DNA from: JANQMX01 sp965247175
GTDB lineage: Bacteria > Pseudomonadota > Alphaproteobacteria > Kiloniellales > DSM-21159
Direction: 5' to 3'
Length of the DNA stretch: 64,000 nucleotides
Assembly: GCA_965247175.1 (NCBI GenBank)
Contig: OZ252006.1
Coordinates: 682,001 to 746,000 of the forward strand
Positions 8,302 to 17,130 of the stretch are shown here, piece after piece. The first letter of the stretch is position 1. Each line of letters starts with the position of its first letter. The notes under the pieces were generated by a model. The model saw only the letters and a program-made list of their open reading frames with translations, made no database searches and had not been told where the DNA came from. A program made the position numbers and the translations under genes.

Positions 8302-9573
8302 TCACTGCATGTCGAGCTTGGAGCGGACGTCGTCGGCAACCTCGTTGATCTTGCTGTCCGGGTCGGCGCCCTCGACCACCTCGACCAGGGCTGCCGCGAT
8401 CAGGTCGGTGACGGCAACACCCTCGGCACCCGGATAGGCGTACCAGGGGCCGGCGTAGGAGGCGACCTGCGCATGGGCCCGCTTGGCATTGGGGTTCTTG
8501 TCGTAGAACGCACCAAGATAGCTTTCGTCTTGCAGGACAATGGCGTTGGTCGGCGCGTAACCGGAGTTCTCGACGATGATCTTGGCACCGTCGGGGCCGG
8601 TAACGAACTCGATGTACTTCCAGGCAGCCTCCTGCATGGCCTCGTCCTCGGTTAGCATGACGATGGCCGAGCCACCGGTCGGGAAGTAGACGGCGGACTT
8701 GTCCTCGGATGCCACGATGTTGGGCAACAGCGTCACGTCGAAGCGGTCGCCGGCACCCTCCATCATGCGGGTGAGGTAGGATGAGCTGTCGATGTAGATG
8801 CCGAGCGTTCCGGCAGCAAAGGCCTGCCGGGCGGCGTTGCCGTCGTAGCCCTTCATGCCGGCTTCCTTGGCGAAGCGGAAGTAAAGCTCGGCGGCTTTGA
8901 CGCCGGCGTCGCTGTCGAAGGTGATGGCGGTCTCGTCCTCGTTCATCGGGCGGCCGCCGTAAGAGCCCAGCATGCTCTGGAAGCGCCAGTCGTGCGGGGC
9001 GATCCAAACGCCGTCGATGTTGCCGCCCAGGTTGTTGATCTTGCCGGCAAGCGCGATCAAGCCGTCGAAGTCGCTCGGGAAGTCGTCCATCGAGCCGCCG
9101 GCCTGCTCGACGAGGTCGGGATTGATGTACATCACCAGCGTCGAGGCGGAGACCGCCAGCGCGTGCTGCTTACCTTTGTACTGTCCGAGCGAGCGGAGCG
9201 CCGGTGTGTAGCCGGCCTCCGCGAACGCAGCGTCGTCTCCAATGAAGGAGTCGAGCTCCACAGTGAGGCTCCGGTCCTCGAGAATGCGCCAGCGGTTGAG
9301 GCCGACGAAGGCGAGGTCGGGGGCCTGACCGCCGACCGACTCGCGCAGCAGGCGCTGGACACCCTTCGCATAGGTTTCTTCCGGCGCATCGAGCTCGATC
9401 TTGATATCGGGATTGCGCGCCATGAACTCGGCCGCCAGCTTCTCCTTGATCTCCGACCAGAGGTTGGGAATGGAATAGTGGACGCGCAGCGTCGTCTCTT
9501 GCGCCTTGGCCGTCGTGGCCGTGACTGTGGCGAGGGCGGCGAAGGCTGCGGCCGCCAAAAGAACCCGTTTCAT
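8302..9573 (-). CDS. Sugar ABC transporter substrate-binding protein (CUT1, UgpB/MalE-like)
   Basis: Periplasmic solute-binding protein of 423 aa. The Sec signal peptide MKRVLLAAAAFAALA... ends at TAKAQ. The mature protein has the family-1 extracellular solute-binding pattern, including ELYFRFAKEAGMKGYDGNAA and a central TGGSAIVM segment. It is the last gene of the minus-strand operon ATPase-permease-permease-binding protein. The reading frame continues far upstream without a stop, but the ATG at 9573 has a good Shine-Dalgarno (aggaga) and begins the signal peptide. Substrate is probably a saccharide or glycerol-phosphate-like compound. Confidence 0.92.
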   Translation of the reverse strand: MKRVLLAAAAFAALATVTATTAKAQETTLRVHYSIPNLWSEIKEKLAAEFMARNPDIKIELDAPEETYAKGVQRLLRESVGGQAPDLAFVGLNRWRILEDRSLTVELDSFIGDDAAFAEAGYTPALRSLGQYKGKQHALAVSASTLVMYINPDLVEQAGGSMDDFPSDFDGLIALAGKINNLGGNIDGVWIAPHDWRFQSMLGSYGGRPMNEDETAITFDSDAGVKAAELYFRFAKEAGMKGYDGNAARQAFAAGTLGIYIDSSSYLTRMMEGAGDRFDVTLLPNIVASEDKSAVYFPTGGSAIVMLTEDEAMQEAAWKYIEFVTGPDGAKIIVENSGYAPTNAIVLQDESYLGAFYDKNPNAKRAHAQVASYAGPWYAYPGAEGVAVTDLIAAALVEVVEGADPDSKINEVADDVRSKLDMQ

Positions 9574-9656
9574 CAGCTTTCTCCTTGTGTTCGATCTCGT
9601 TGAAGGTCCGGCGCTTGCCGCGCTCTTCTCGTGTGTTGACGCTCGTCCATGGCGGC

Positions 9657-10487
9657 TCATCCCTTGAGCCCGCTCATGGTGAACCCTTGAATGAAGCGCC
9701 GCTGGGCCAGCAGGAAGCCGACGACCAGCGGCGCGTTGATGACGGCGGCCGCAGCCATCAGCGGCCCGACGTCGGAGCCTGCTTCCTCGTCGCGGAAGTA
9801 GAGGACGCCGCGCGGCGGCGTGGCCAAGTCTCGGTCGCTGACCGCGATCAGCGGCCAGAAGAGGTCGTTCCAGTGGGCGACGACCGAGAAGATCGCGAAG
9901 GCCGTGACCGCCGGCCAGGCATTCGGGAAGGCGATGCGCCAGGCGATCGCTGACTCGCTCAAGCCGTCGACCCGCGCCGCGTCGATCAGGTCCGCGGGCA
10001 GGGCGGCGAAGTACTGGCGGAACAGGAAGATGCCAAAGACCGAGGCGATGAAAGGGATGATCAGCGCCGTGTAGGTGTTGAGCAGCTTGAGCTCGGCCAG
10101 GCCGAGGAACAGCGGCACGGCGGTGACGTGATAGGGCACCAGGAGTCCGGCAAGGACGAGCCCGAACAGCAGGCCGCGCAGCTTGAAGTCGCGGATGGCA
10201 AGCGCATAGGCCAGAGGGACGGCCAGGAGTATCTGGAAGAAGAGAATGCCGAAGCAGACGATGACGCCGTTCAGTAGGAAGCGGTGCAGCGGCACCTCGG
10301 TGAAGGCTTTGACGTAGTTCTGCCATTCGACCTGCGCGGGCAGCAGGGTGAAGTGGGGCGAGAATATCTCGGCAGCCGGCTTGAGCGACAGCGAGATCAT
10401 CCAGACGAAGGGGATCAGCACCACGGCGGCGCCAAAGCAGAGAACCGCCAGCGTGGTCGCGCGTCCCAGCAGCCGTCCCGCCATCAT
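9657..10487 (-). CDS. Sugar ABC transporter permease (MalG/UgpE-like)
   Basis: Inner-membrane permease of 276 aa with six transmembrane segments. The EAA-type loop DAARVDGLSESAIAWRIAFP is near residue 190. The N terminus (a short basic segment, then a hydrophobic span) matches the CUT1 second permease. The start codon overlaps the stop of the upstream permease gene (ATGATGG), so they are translationally coupled; the second ATG at 10484 is equally possible. The intergenic space to the binding-protein gene is 83 bases. Confidence 0.9.
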   Translation of the reverse strand: MMAGRLLGRATTLAVLCFGAAVVLIPFVWMISLSLKPAAEIFSPHFTLLPAQVEWQNYVKAFTEVPLHRFLLNGVIVCFGILFFQILLAVPLAYALAIRDFKLRGLLFGLVLAGLLVPYHVTAVPLFLGLAELKLLNTYTALIIPFIASVFGIFLFRQYFAALPADLIDAARVDGLSESAIAWRIAFPNAWPAVTAFAIFSVVAHWNDLFWPLIAVSDRDLATPPRGVLYFRDEEAGSDVGPLMAAAAVINAPLVVGFLLAQRRFIQGFTMSGLKG

Positions 10488-11386
10488 CGGTAGTGAATCC
10501 GCGATTCGAGAATGCGGAACTGCGCCAAGGTGAAGATGAGCACGAAGAGGAGGAAGACGACGGTGATCGCGCTGGAGTATCCCGCCTTGAAGTAGACGAA
10601 GCCCTCTCGGTACATGGCGAAGACCAGGGTGTCGCTGGCGAAGGCGGGGCCGCCGTCGGTCAGGGTGGCGACGATCTCGAAGACCCGGAAGGAACGGGTC
10701 GCCGTGACCACCATGACGAAGAGGGTGGTTGGCCCGAGCATCGGCCAGGTGACCGTCCAGAAGCGCTCCCAGCTTCGGTTGGCGCCGTCGATATCGGCTG
10801 CGTCGTAGAGGTGGTGCGGGATGGCCGCCAGGCCGGCCAGGAACAGCACCATGTTGTAGCCGACCGTCTCCCAAACCCCGATGATCGTCAGGGTGTAGAG
10901 CACCAGCCCCCGGTCGGAGAGCCAGTCCTGCCCGGGAAGCCCGAGGGCGAAGAGGGCCTGATTGACCGGGCCGAGGGTCGGATGCAGCAGCATCTGCCAG
11001 ACCGTGGCCATGGCCACCAAGGTCGCCGCGACGGGCAGGAAGTAGGCGGCGCGCAGGGCGGCGGCCAAGCGCGGCAGCCATCGGGCGGCGTCATGCACGC
11101 CGAGGGCGACCAGGAGCGCCAGGGCGATGGAGGCCGGCATCACGATGGCGACGTAGATCAGCGTGTTGACCACCGCACGCTGGCCGATCGGATCGGTGAA
11201 GATGGTCGCGTAGTTCTTGAGACCGATCCATTCGAAGCTGCGGGCGCCGAACTGGTAGTCGGTGAAGGAGAGCACGACGACGATCAGCACCGGCGCGAAG
11301 ATCAGCACGATGATGCCGAGGGTCGCCGGCCCGGCGAGCCAGAGGTCGGTGAGGATGCCGCGGCTGCGGCTGGAGAGGCGCGTCAT
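10484..11386 (-). CDS. Sugar ABC transporter permease (MalF/UgpA-like)
   Basis: First permease of the CUT1 transporter, 300 aa with about six transmembrane segments. The EAA loop DAADIDGANRSWERFWTVTWP occurs near residues 197-217. Its start overlaps the end of the ATPase gene by 4 bases and its stop overlaps the next permease start, so the operon is tightly coupled. Substrate cannot be deduced from this subunit. Confidence 0.9.
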   Translation of the reverse strand: MTRLSSRSRGILTDLWLAGPATLGIIVLIFAPVLIVVVLSFTDYQFGARSFEWIGLKNYATIFTDPIGQRAVVNTLIYVAIVMPASIALALLVALGVHDAARWLPRLAAALRAAYFLPVAATLVAMATVWQMLLHPTLGPVNQALFALGLPGQDWLSDRGLVLYTLTIIGVWETVGYNMVLFLAGLAAIPHHLYDAADIDGANRSWERFWTVTWPMLGPTTLFVMVVTATRSFRVFEIVATLTDGGPAFASDTLVFAMYREGFVYFKAGYSSAITVVFLLFVLIFTLAQFRILESRIHYR

Positions 11387-12540
11387 GGCGAGCGCTCCCC
11401 AAGCGCCGGCCGCGCCGGCGCATCTGCCGGGACCAACTGTGCGTCCAGGCGCCGGCCGTCCTCCGGGTCGAAGAGGTCGGCGCGGCCGGGCGCAAAGGAG
11501 AGGCGCAGGATTTCTCCTTCGACCGGCGGGGCGTCCTGCTCGTTGAGCACGGCGCTGAGGCGATGCCCGCTGGGAAGGCGTAAGGCGACCATGGTGCTTG
11601 AGCCGAGATAGTCGACCCGTTCGATGCGCCCGGCCAGGGCGCCGTCCGGGAAGGGGTGAAGTCGTTCCGAGCGTATGCCCACTGTCACTGCTCGTACGGC
11701 AATGGCCTCATCGAGCAGGAAGTCCTCGAACGGTGGCGCGAGTCGCCGGCCGTCGACCGCAACATCGAGAAAGTTGACGGGATGGTCACCGACAAAGTTC
11801 GCGACGCTGCGGGTGGCCGGCCGCTCGTAGAGGTCGCGCGGCGCGTCCAGCTGCTGCACCTTGCCGCCCATGATCACTGCGACCTGGTCCGACATGCTCA
11901 TGGCCTCGGCCTGATCGTGGGTGACGTAGACGAAGGTGCGTCCGGTCGTGCGATGCAGATCGACGATCTCCGCCCGCATGGCATGGCGCAGCTTAGCGTC
12001 GAGGTTGGACAGAGGCTCGTCGAGCAGGAAGGCGGTCGGTTCGCGCACCAGCGCCCGCCCAACGGCGGCCCGTTGCTTCTGGCCACCGGAGAGCTGGGAC
12101 GGCTTCCGGTCCAGCAGTTCCTCGATCTTCAGCAGGGATGCGATCCGGCGGACGGCCAGATCGTTGTCTGCTGCCTTGCGCCGCGCCGAGGGCAGCAGGC
12201 GGCTCAGCAGAGGAAAGCGCTCAAAGCGGTTCATCGAGCGCATAGCCAGCGGCAGCGCGATGTTCCCGTGGACCGTCATATGCGGATAGAGCGCGTAGGA
12301 CTGGAACACCATGGCGATGTTGCGCTCGGCGGCGCTGAGATCGCGCACGTCCCGGCCGGAAAAGAGCACGCTGCCTGAGGTGGGCTGGTCCAGTCCGGCG
12401 ATGATGCGCAGCAGGGTCGACTTGCCGCAGCCCGACGGGCCGAGCAGGGAGGTGAAGCTGGCACCTTCGATCGTCAGCGAAACATCGCTCAAGGCCAAGG
12501 TATCGCCGAAGCGGCGGCTGACGTTGCGCAATTCGATCAC
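11383..12540 (-). CDS. Sugar ABC transporter ATP-binding protein (UgpC/MalK-like)
   Basis: Cytoplasmic ATPase of 385 aa. Walker A GPSGCGKST, signature LSGGQKQR, Walker B FLLDEPLSNLDAK and H-loop YVTHDQAEAMS are all visible, followed by a TOBE/MalK-type regulatory domain. Between the Q-loop and signature there is a longer-than-usual, basic helical segment (RFERFPLLSRLLPSARRKAA) compared with typical MalK. It is the first gene of the transporter operon. A palindromic operator 15 bases upstream of the start matches the one in front of the DeoR gene. Confidence 0.9.
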   Translation of the reverse strand: MIELRNVSRRFGDTLALSDVSLTIEGASFTSLLGPSGCGKSTLLRIIAGLDQPTSGSVLFSGRDVRDLSAAERNIAMVFQSYALYPHMTVHGNIALPLAMRSMNRFERFPLLSRLLPSARRKAADNDLAVRRIASLLKIEELLDRKPSQLSGGQKQRAAVGRALVREPTAFLLDEPLSNLDAKLRHAMRAEIVDLHRTTGRTFVYVTHDQAEAMSMSDQVAVIMGGKVQQLDAPRDLYERPATRSVANFVGDHPVNFLDVAVDGRRLAPPFEDFLLDEAIAVRAVTVGIRSERLHPFPDGALAGRIERVDYLGSSTMVALRLPSGHRLSAVLNEQDAPPVEGEILRLSFAPGRADLFDPEDGRRLDAQLVPADAPARPALGERSP

Positions 12541-12554
12541 GGTGTGGACCTTGT

Positions 12555-12568
12555 GTAAGGTTTCTTAC
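12555..12568. promoter_or_regulatory. Predicted DeoR-family operator upstream of the sugar ABC operon
   Basis: GTAAGGTTTCTTAC, a near-perfect palindrome, differs at two bases from the perfect palindrome before the DeoR gene (13270-13283). It lies in the 52-base gap upstream of the transporter ATPase start, where a repressor would block the operon promoter. Confidence 0.7.
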
Positions 12569-12592
12569 GTTACCTCAGAGTCAGTGGAAGAT

Positions 12593-13261
12593 TTATGACA
12601 GTTCGGGGAGGTGGAGAAGAATCGGCAGGAGAGTCTCGATCGCCTCCTCCACCGAGCCGACATGTTGGACACCATCGATTTGCGGCGCGCCGTGCAGCCC
12701 GATGACCGGCTTGCCGAAATTGAGACCGAACGCCGCCTCCGTATGGGTGCCGTAGTGCCCGCCGACGGCGACCAGCGCCAGCGCGGAACAGGCCACCACG
12801 TAGTTGCGGGCTGAGCGCAGGCCGGTCGCAAGGGGGAGGGAGATGAAGTCGTTCGCGGCCTGCCACTCCGTGTCGGGCAGGATGCCGATGCTCAGCCCGC
12901 CGGCCTCGTGGGCGCCACGCGCTGCCGCCTCCATGATGCCCAACTTGCCGCCGCACAGCACCGGCACGCCAAGACCCGCCAGCGCCGCGCCGAGCTGTTC
13001 TGCAGACTGCAGTTGATGCGGCTCCGCCTGCTTGGGGCCGATGATGGCGATCGGCAGTTGCCGGCAGCGCTTCGTCCCATAGACCCGTCGCACTGCGTCC
13101 TCGGCGGAGATTTCGCCCGCATCGCTCGGCAGGGCATCTCCGCGCGCCTGCCACTGCCAGGACCAGGGATCCAGCGCCAGGTCGGGCTGGAAGAACAGGC
13201 AATCCTCTCCTGGCGAGTAGAGCAGCATAGCGTCCTTCCGCTTTGCACTTGGCAGAGACAA
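12593..13261 (-). CDS. SLOG/LOG-family (TIGR00725-like) nucleotide-binding protein
   Basis: A Rossmann-like SLOG-fold protein of 222 aa. Landmarks are IAIIGPKQ (strand 1), the phosphate-binding CGGKLGIMEAAARGA helix, and the PGGxGT-like AVGGHYGTHTEAAF near residues 165-180. It lacks the strict PGGxGTxxE of cytokinin-activating LOG enzymes, so it may bind a nucleotide rather than hydrolyse one. An extra N-terminal region of about 65 residues, rich in Trp/Asp, precedes the fold. It lies between the DeoR regulator (divergent) and the ABC operon (same strand). ATG 13228 is an alternative start. Confidence 0.65.
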   Translation of the reverse strand: MSLPSAKRKDAMLLYSPGEDCLFFQPDLALDPWSWQWQARGDALPSDAGEISAEDAVRRVYGTKRCRQLPIAIIGPKQAEPHQLQSAEQLGAALAGLGVPVLCGGKLGIMEAAARGAHEAGGLSIGILPDTEWQAANDFISLPLATGLRSARNYVVACSALALVAVGGHYGTHTEAAFGLNFGKPVIGLHGAPQIDGVQHVGSVEEAIETLLPILLHLPELS

Positions 13262-13269
13262 ACACAGGT

Positions 13270-13283
13270 GTAAGATATCTTAC
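13270..13283. promoter_or_regulatory. Perfect 14-bp palindromic operator in front of the DeoR gene
   Basis: GTAAGATATCTTAC is identical to its reverse complement. It sits 19 bases before the DeoR-family start codon and 8 bases before the divergent SLOG gene start, positioned to repress both. A near copy precedes the ABC operon at 12555-12568. Confidence 0.75.
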
Positions 13284-13302
13284 AGAAAAAGGGAAGCAGG
13301 AT

Positions 13303-14046
13303 ATGTCCGTGGAACCGGCGGTGGCCGCCTTGTCCGAGCGTCAGTGGGATGTGCTGAGGGCTGTCGAAGAGCGCGGTTTCGTCACCATTGAGGGCTTGGC
13401 CGAGGAGTTCCAGGTCTCGGCCCAGACCATTCGACGCGACATCATCGCTCTCGATGCGGCCGGTTTCCTGCAACGCTTTCACGGTGGCGCCGGCATCGGG
13501 CGGCCGGGGACGGCGGTCCGGCTGGGCCACCGCTACAAGCTGGATGTGGCGTTGGACGCCAAGCAGCGCATTGCCGAGCGTGTCGCGAAGCTGATTCCCG
13601 ATGGAGCTAGCCTGTTCCTGGATGTCGGCACCACCGTCGAGGCGGCAGCCCGTGCCCTCAGCGAGCATGCCGGCTTGACCGTCTTCACCAACAGCATGAA
13701 CGCTGCCGCGGTCTTCTCCGCGGACGAGCACGAGGTCTTCGTGCTGGGCGGCCGGCTTGGCGGCAGCGACGGCTCACTCGTAGGAGAGAGCGTGGTCGCG
13801 GCCCTGACTGAGCTGCGCCTGGACTATGCGCTGATCGGCTGCTCCGGCGTTGAAGAGGGCGGTGCGGTGATGGACTTCGATGTCCGTAAGATCGTCATCA
13901 AGAAGACGGCCATGCGGGTTTCCAAACACAGGCTGCTGCTGGCCGCCTCGGAGAAGCTCGGCCGTTCGGCGCAAGCGCAGATCGCCATGCGGGAGAGCTT
14001 CGACGCCGTTGTCACCGAGCGCGACGAAGACGAGCGACGGCGCTAG
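13303..14046 (+). CDS. DeoR-family transcriptional repressor
   Basis: Regulator of 247 aa. The N-terminal winged HTH (LAEEFQVSAQTIRRDIIAL, about residues 30-48) is followed by the DeoR C-terminal sensor domain with FLDVGTTVEAAARAL and DYALIGCSGVEEGG, which normally binds a phosphorylated sugar. I start at 13303 (agcagg Shine-Dalgarno) because the upstream in-frame codons cover the operator. By position it should control the SLOG gene, itself and the ABC operon through the GTAAG palindromes. Its end overlaps the convergent TauE-like gene by 4 bases. Confidence 0.9.
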   Translation: MSVEPAVAALSERQWDVLRAVEERGFVTIEGLAEEFQVSAQTIRRDIIALDAAGFLQRFHGGAGIGRPGTAVRLGHRYKLDVALDAKQRIAERVAKLIPDGASLFLDVGTTVEAAARALSEHAGLTVFTNSMNAAAVFSADEHEVFVLGGRLGGSDGSLVGESVVAALTELRLDYALIGCSGVEEGGAVMDFDVRKIVIKKTAMRVSKHRLLLAASEKLGRSAQAQIAMRESFDAVVTERDEDERRR

Positions 14047-14804
14047 CGCAGTAGACCGTAGAGGCCGATGCAGAGCAGCAGGCCGAGCGCCACATTACGA
14101 TAGAGGCGCTCGCTCGATTTGCGGAACAGGCGGCTGCCGACCCAGACGGCACCGAGGAAGGGGAGCAAGAGAGCCGCCCCCCGCAACACCGCATCCCAGC
14201 TGATCAAACCTCGCAGCAGCATCCAGGCGATCAGCGCCAACAGCGTGACCGCGAAGTAGCCGGTAAAGTTTGCGCGGTTGACGGCGGCGGGATCGCGGCT
14301 CGAGAGCAGGTAGGCCATCACGGGCGGGTTGCCGAGGCTGGTGGACGCCATAAGCACGCCGGAGAGCGCGCCGATACCGAGCGTTGCCGGCAGCCGCTTG
14401 GGGCCGTCGTAGCGCCAGCCGGTCAACAGGAAAAGAGCGAAGACGACAACGACGGCGGCGATGCCGCGGGCGATGAGCGCCGGGTCGAGAGAGATCAGGA
14501 GCCAGCCGCCGAGTGGCATGAAGAGGGCGGCCGCAGCGCCCATCGGACCGATGACACGCCAGTCGATATGCGTCCGCACGCCCGGCAGCAGTTGCCCCGT
14601 GGCGACGATCTCCATCAAGATGATCGTGGCGACGGTCTCGACAGGGCCGAAAAGGATGGCAAAGATCGGCGCCATCAGCATGCCGGAGCCGACGCCGGCG
14701 AAGCCGCGCATCAGTCCGGCGGCCAAGGTCGCGATCAAGGCAATCAGGAAGTCGCCGGTCAGGAGGGCGTCGAACAGGGCGTTTGCCGTGCCCTCGCTGC
14801 TCAC
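14043..14804 (-). CDS. TauE/SafE-family membrane exporter
   Basis: A 253-aa polytopic inner-membrane protein with about eight hydrophobic segments and the TauE/SafE family pattern (N-terminal GLMRGFAGVGSGMLMAPIF, later GVLMASTSLGNPPV). Family members export sulfite or sulfonates. Next to an isethionate-type locus producing sulfite through Xsc, sulfite efflux is the natural role (inference). Its start overlaps the IclR gene stop by 4 bases, so the two are co-transcribed. Confidence 0.82.
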   Translation of the reverse strand: MSSEGTANALFDALLTGDFLIALIATLAAGLMRGFAGVGSGMLMAPIFAILFGPVETVATIILMEIVATGQLLPGVRTHIDWRVIGPMGAAAALFMPLGGWLLISLDPALIARGIAAVVVVFALFLLTGWRYDGPKRLPATLGIGALSGVLMASTSLGNPPVMAYLLSSRDPAAVNRANFTGYFAVTLLALIAWMLLRGLISWDAVLRGAALLLPFLGAVWVGSRLFRKSSERLYRNVALGLLLCIGLYGLLR

Positions 14805-15682
14805 GTCGCGTTCGGCTCGGCGGTGTTGCGCATCAGCTCGCCGATCTGCTGCGCCGCGCGCTGCAAGGCCGGCAAGCGGTCCAGAGCGCTCTCCAGTGTG
14901 ATTCGGTACTTCGGACCGTGGAGGGCCAGGCCGGCGCAGAAGCGGCCGTTCGGATCGACGATGGGAACGGCAACGGCGACCAAGCCTTCGATGAACTCCT
15001 CGTCATCGGTGGAGTAGCCCCGCTTGCGTATTTCCTCGAGTTCGGTTTTGAGCGCCTTGACCGATGCGATGGATCTCGGCGTGTGCTTGGTTAGCTCCAA
15101 GCGCTCGAGAACGCGGTTCACGGTCGCCCCTTCGAGGTGGCTGAGATAGAGCTTGCCGCTCGCCGTGCAGTGCATGGGCACGTGGCTGCCGACCGGGAGC
15201 TGCACGCGCAGCGGCCAGTGGGACTCGACCCGTTCGGCATAGATCATCCGCATGCCGTCGGGGATGGAGATGTTGCAGGTCTCACCAACCTCCTCGACCA
15301 GCGCCTCCATAATGATCCGCCGCTCCAGGTCGTAGTGCGAACCGGAAAGAATACGAGTCGCGAACTCGAACATGCGCGACCCGCTGAGCAAACGCTTGCC
15401 GTCGATTTCGTACTGCAGCAGCCGCTGCTCGACGAGCATCTTGCAGAGGCGATGTACGGTCGCCACGGGAAGGCCGACGGTCTTCGAGATGTAGGAGACC
15501 GTCACCGGCGAGTTGGAGTCGACCACGGCCTCGAGCACGCCGAAGGCGCGCAGAAAGGAGGCGCCCTTGTCCCGCGCGACGGCCTTGGACTTTGCGGAGT
15601 CCTGGGTCTTCTTGGAATCTTGTCGTGCCATTGGCTTGGGCGGCCGAACGTCCTGTTCTGTCTCGGTGTCTTGCTGAGCCAT
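14801..15682 (-). CDS. iseR: IclR-family transcriptional regulator (probable isethionate-locus regulator)
   Basis: Regulator of 293 aa. A polar, lysine-rich N-terminal tail of about 40 residues precedes the HTH (TVSYISKTVGLPVATVHRLCKML) and a C-terminal IclR effector-binding domain with FCAGLALHGPKYR. The start at MAQQD (15682) is preferred to an ATG five codons upstream. IclR-type regulators accompany known isethionate clusters, and it lies between TRAP transporter and exporter genes. The symbol is assigned from context, not from a diagnostic motif. Confidence 0.8.
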   Translation of the reverse strand: MAQQDTETEQDVRPPKPMARQDSKKTQDSAKSKAVARDKGASFLRAFGVLEAVVDSNSPVTVSYISKTVGLPVATVHRLCKMLVEQRLLQYEIDGKRLLSGSRMFEFATRILSGSHYDLERRIIMEALVEEVGETCNISIPDGMRMIYAERVESHWPLRVQLPVGSHVPMHCTASGKLYLSHLEGATVNRVLERLELTKHTPRSIASVKALKTELEEIRKRGYSTDDEEFIEGLVAVAVPIVDPNGRFCAGLALHGPKYRITLESALDRLPALQRAAQQIGELMRNTAEPNAT

Positions 15683-15708
15683 CCTGCCCTCCACCATCGG
15701 GATCGGTC

Positions 15709-15745
15709 GAGAGCCGAACGCCGCAGGCGCGACGTTCGGTCTCTC
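15709..15745 (-). terminator. Hairpin between the TRAP large permease and IclR genes
   Basis: CCGAACG/CGTTCGG flanked by GAGAG/CTCTC (12 bp with one bulged base, 12-base loop) lies just after the TRAP operon stop codon. It probably terminates or attenuates the transporter transcript before the regulator gene. Confidence 0.6.
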
Positions 15746-15755
15746 TCAGCCCCCG

Positions 15756-17120
15756 CTAACGTCCGGTGCCCTGGAAGCTGACCAGAAATGTCGAGAGGTC
15801 CGGCACCAGCGCGACCACGAACCAGCACAGCATAAGGGCCAGGAAGTAGGGCATCACGTAGCGCAAGATGCGGAAGTAGGGGATGCCGGTGATGCCGCTG
15901 GCCACATAGAGGTTGAGGCCATAGGGCGGGGTGATGAAGCCGATGGCATCGCCGATCAGGAAGATGACGGCAAAGTGGATCGGGTCGACACCGATACTGG
16001 CCGCGATGGGCGCCAGGATAGGCGCCAGGATGATGGTGTTCGGCAGGCTCTCCAGGATCGTCCCGGCCAGCAGGACGATGGCCATGCAGGCGAAGAGTAT
16101 GGCGTAGTAGCCGCCGAGGTGGGACAGCGCTTCCGTGACGAAGGCGTTGGCGCCCAGAAGCGAGAGCAGCTGCTGCATGACCACGGAGATGGCGATCAGC
16201 GGCACGAGCAGTCCGGTGATCTGGCCCGACCGAAGGATGACGCTCGGCAGCTCCCTGAAGGAGAAGCCCGGAACCAGAAGGGTCGCCGCCATGCTGCGGC
16301 CCTCAGTGCTGCCGTCGCGCGGCAGCTCGATGCGCTTGGCGATGGGGTACATGATCAAGCCGACCAGCATGCAGAAGCCGGCCGTCACGCCGGCCGCCTC
16401 GGTGGGCGAGAACTTGCCGGTATAGATGCCCCAGATCACCAGGCCGATGGCGAAGAAGCCCAGCCAGGCGCCGATGGCAGCGCGCATGATCCGCTTGTAC
16501 TGCAGCTTGATGATCTCGCCCCAGCCGTACTTGCGCGACATGTACCAGCAGGCGAGCTGCATGGAGATGACCATCAGGATGCCGGGGATCATGCCGCCCA
16601 GGAACAGCTCGCTGATCGAGAGGTTCAGCAGGAAGCCGTAGACGATGAAGATGATGCTCGGCGGGATGATGATGCCGACCGTTCCGCCGGCGGCGACGGT
16701 CGCCGCGGCGAAGTTCGGGTCGTACTTCGTCTTGGTCATCTCCGGATGCATGATCGAGCCGATGGTCGCCGTGGTGGCGGAGTTCGAGCCGGAGATGGCG
16801 GCAAACATGCCGCAAGCGCCCAAGGCCGACATGGCCAGGCCGCCCCTGACCCAACCGAGGATCGAATAGGCGAAGTCGGACATGCGCTTGGCGATGCCGG
16901 CCTGGTTGATCAGGTCGCCGGTGAGAATGAAGAGGGGCAGGGCCAAGAGACCGAAGAAGTTGAGGCCCTCGTAGAGCGTGACCCCAATGTTGGCGAGAGT
17001 GAAGTCGATCACCAGGCTGACGCCGACAGCCCAGACGCCGATGATCAGAAAGATCGGCACGCCCATCACGAACAGGATGGTGACGCCGATCGAGATGAGG
17101 GTGATCCAGAGACCGTCCAT
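15756..17120 (-). CDS. iseM: TRAP transporter large permease (DctM family)
   Basis: A 454-aa inner-membrane protein with about 12 hydrophobic spans. DctM hallmarks include SGSNSATTATIGSIMHPEM, AGGTVGIIIPPSIIFIVYG and GDAIGFITPPYGLNLYVASG. It forms the ion-coupled channel of a TRAP importer with the DctQ protein encoded 10 bases upstream and the binding protein before that. Location beside a GMC dehydrogenase and xsc suggests isethionate or a related sulfonate as substrate; symbol by context. Confidence 0.88.
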   Translation of the reverse strand: MDGLWITLISIGVTILFVMGVPIFLIIGVWAVGVSLVIDFTLANIGVTLYEGLNFFGLLALPLFILTGDLINQAGIAKRMSDFAYSILGWVRGGLAMSALGACGMFAAISGSNSATTATIGSIMHPEMTKTKYDPNFAAATVAAGGTVGIIIPPSIIFIVYGFLLNLSISELFLGGMIPGILMVISMQLACWYMSRKYGWGEIIKLQYKRIMRAAIGAWLGFFAIGLVIWGIYTGKFSPTEAAGVTAGFCMLVGLIMYPIAKRIELPRDGSTEGRSMAATLLVPGFSFRELPSVILRSGQITGLLVPLIAISVVMQQLLSLLGANAFVTEALSHLGGYYAILFACMAIVLLAGTILESLPNTIILAPILAPIAASIGVDPIHFAVIFLIGDAIGFITPPYGLNLYVASGITGIPYFRILRYVMPYFLALMLCWFVVALVPDLSTFLVSFQGTGR

Positions 17121-17130
17121 GGCGCCGCTC

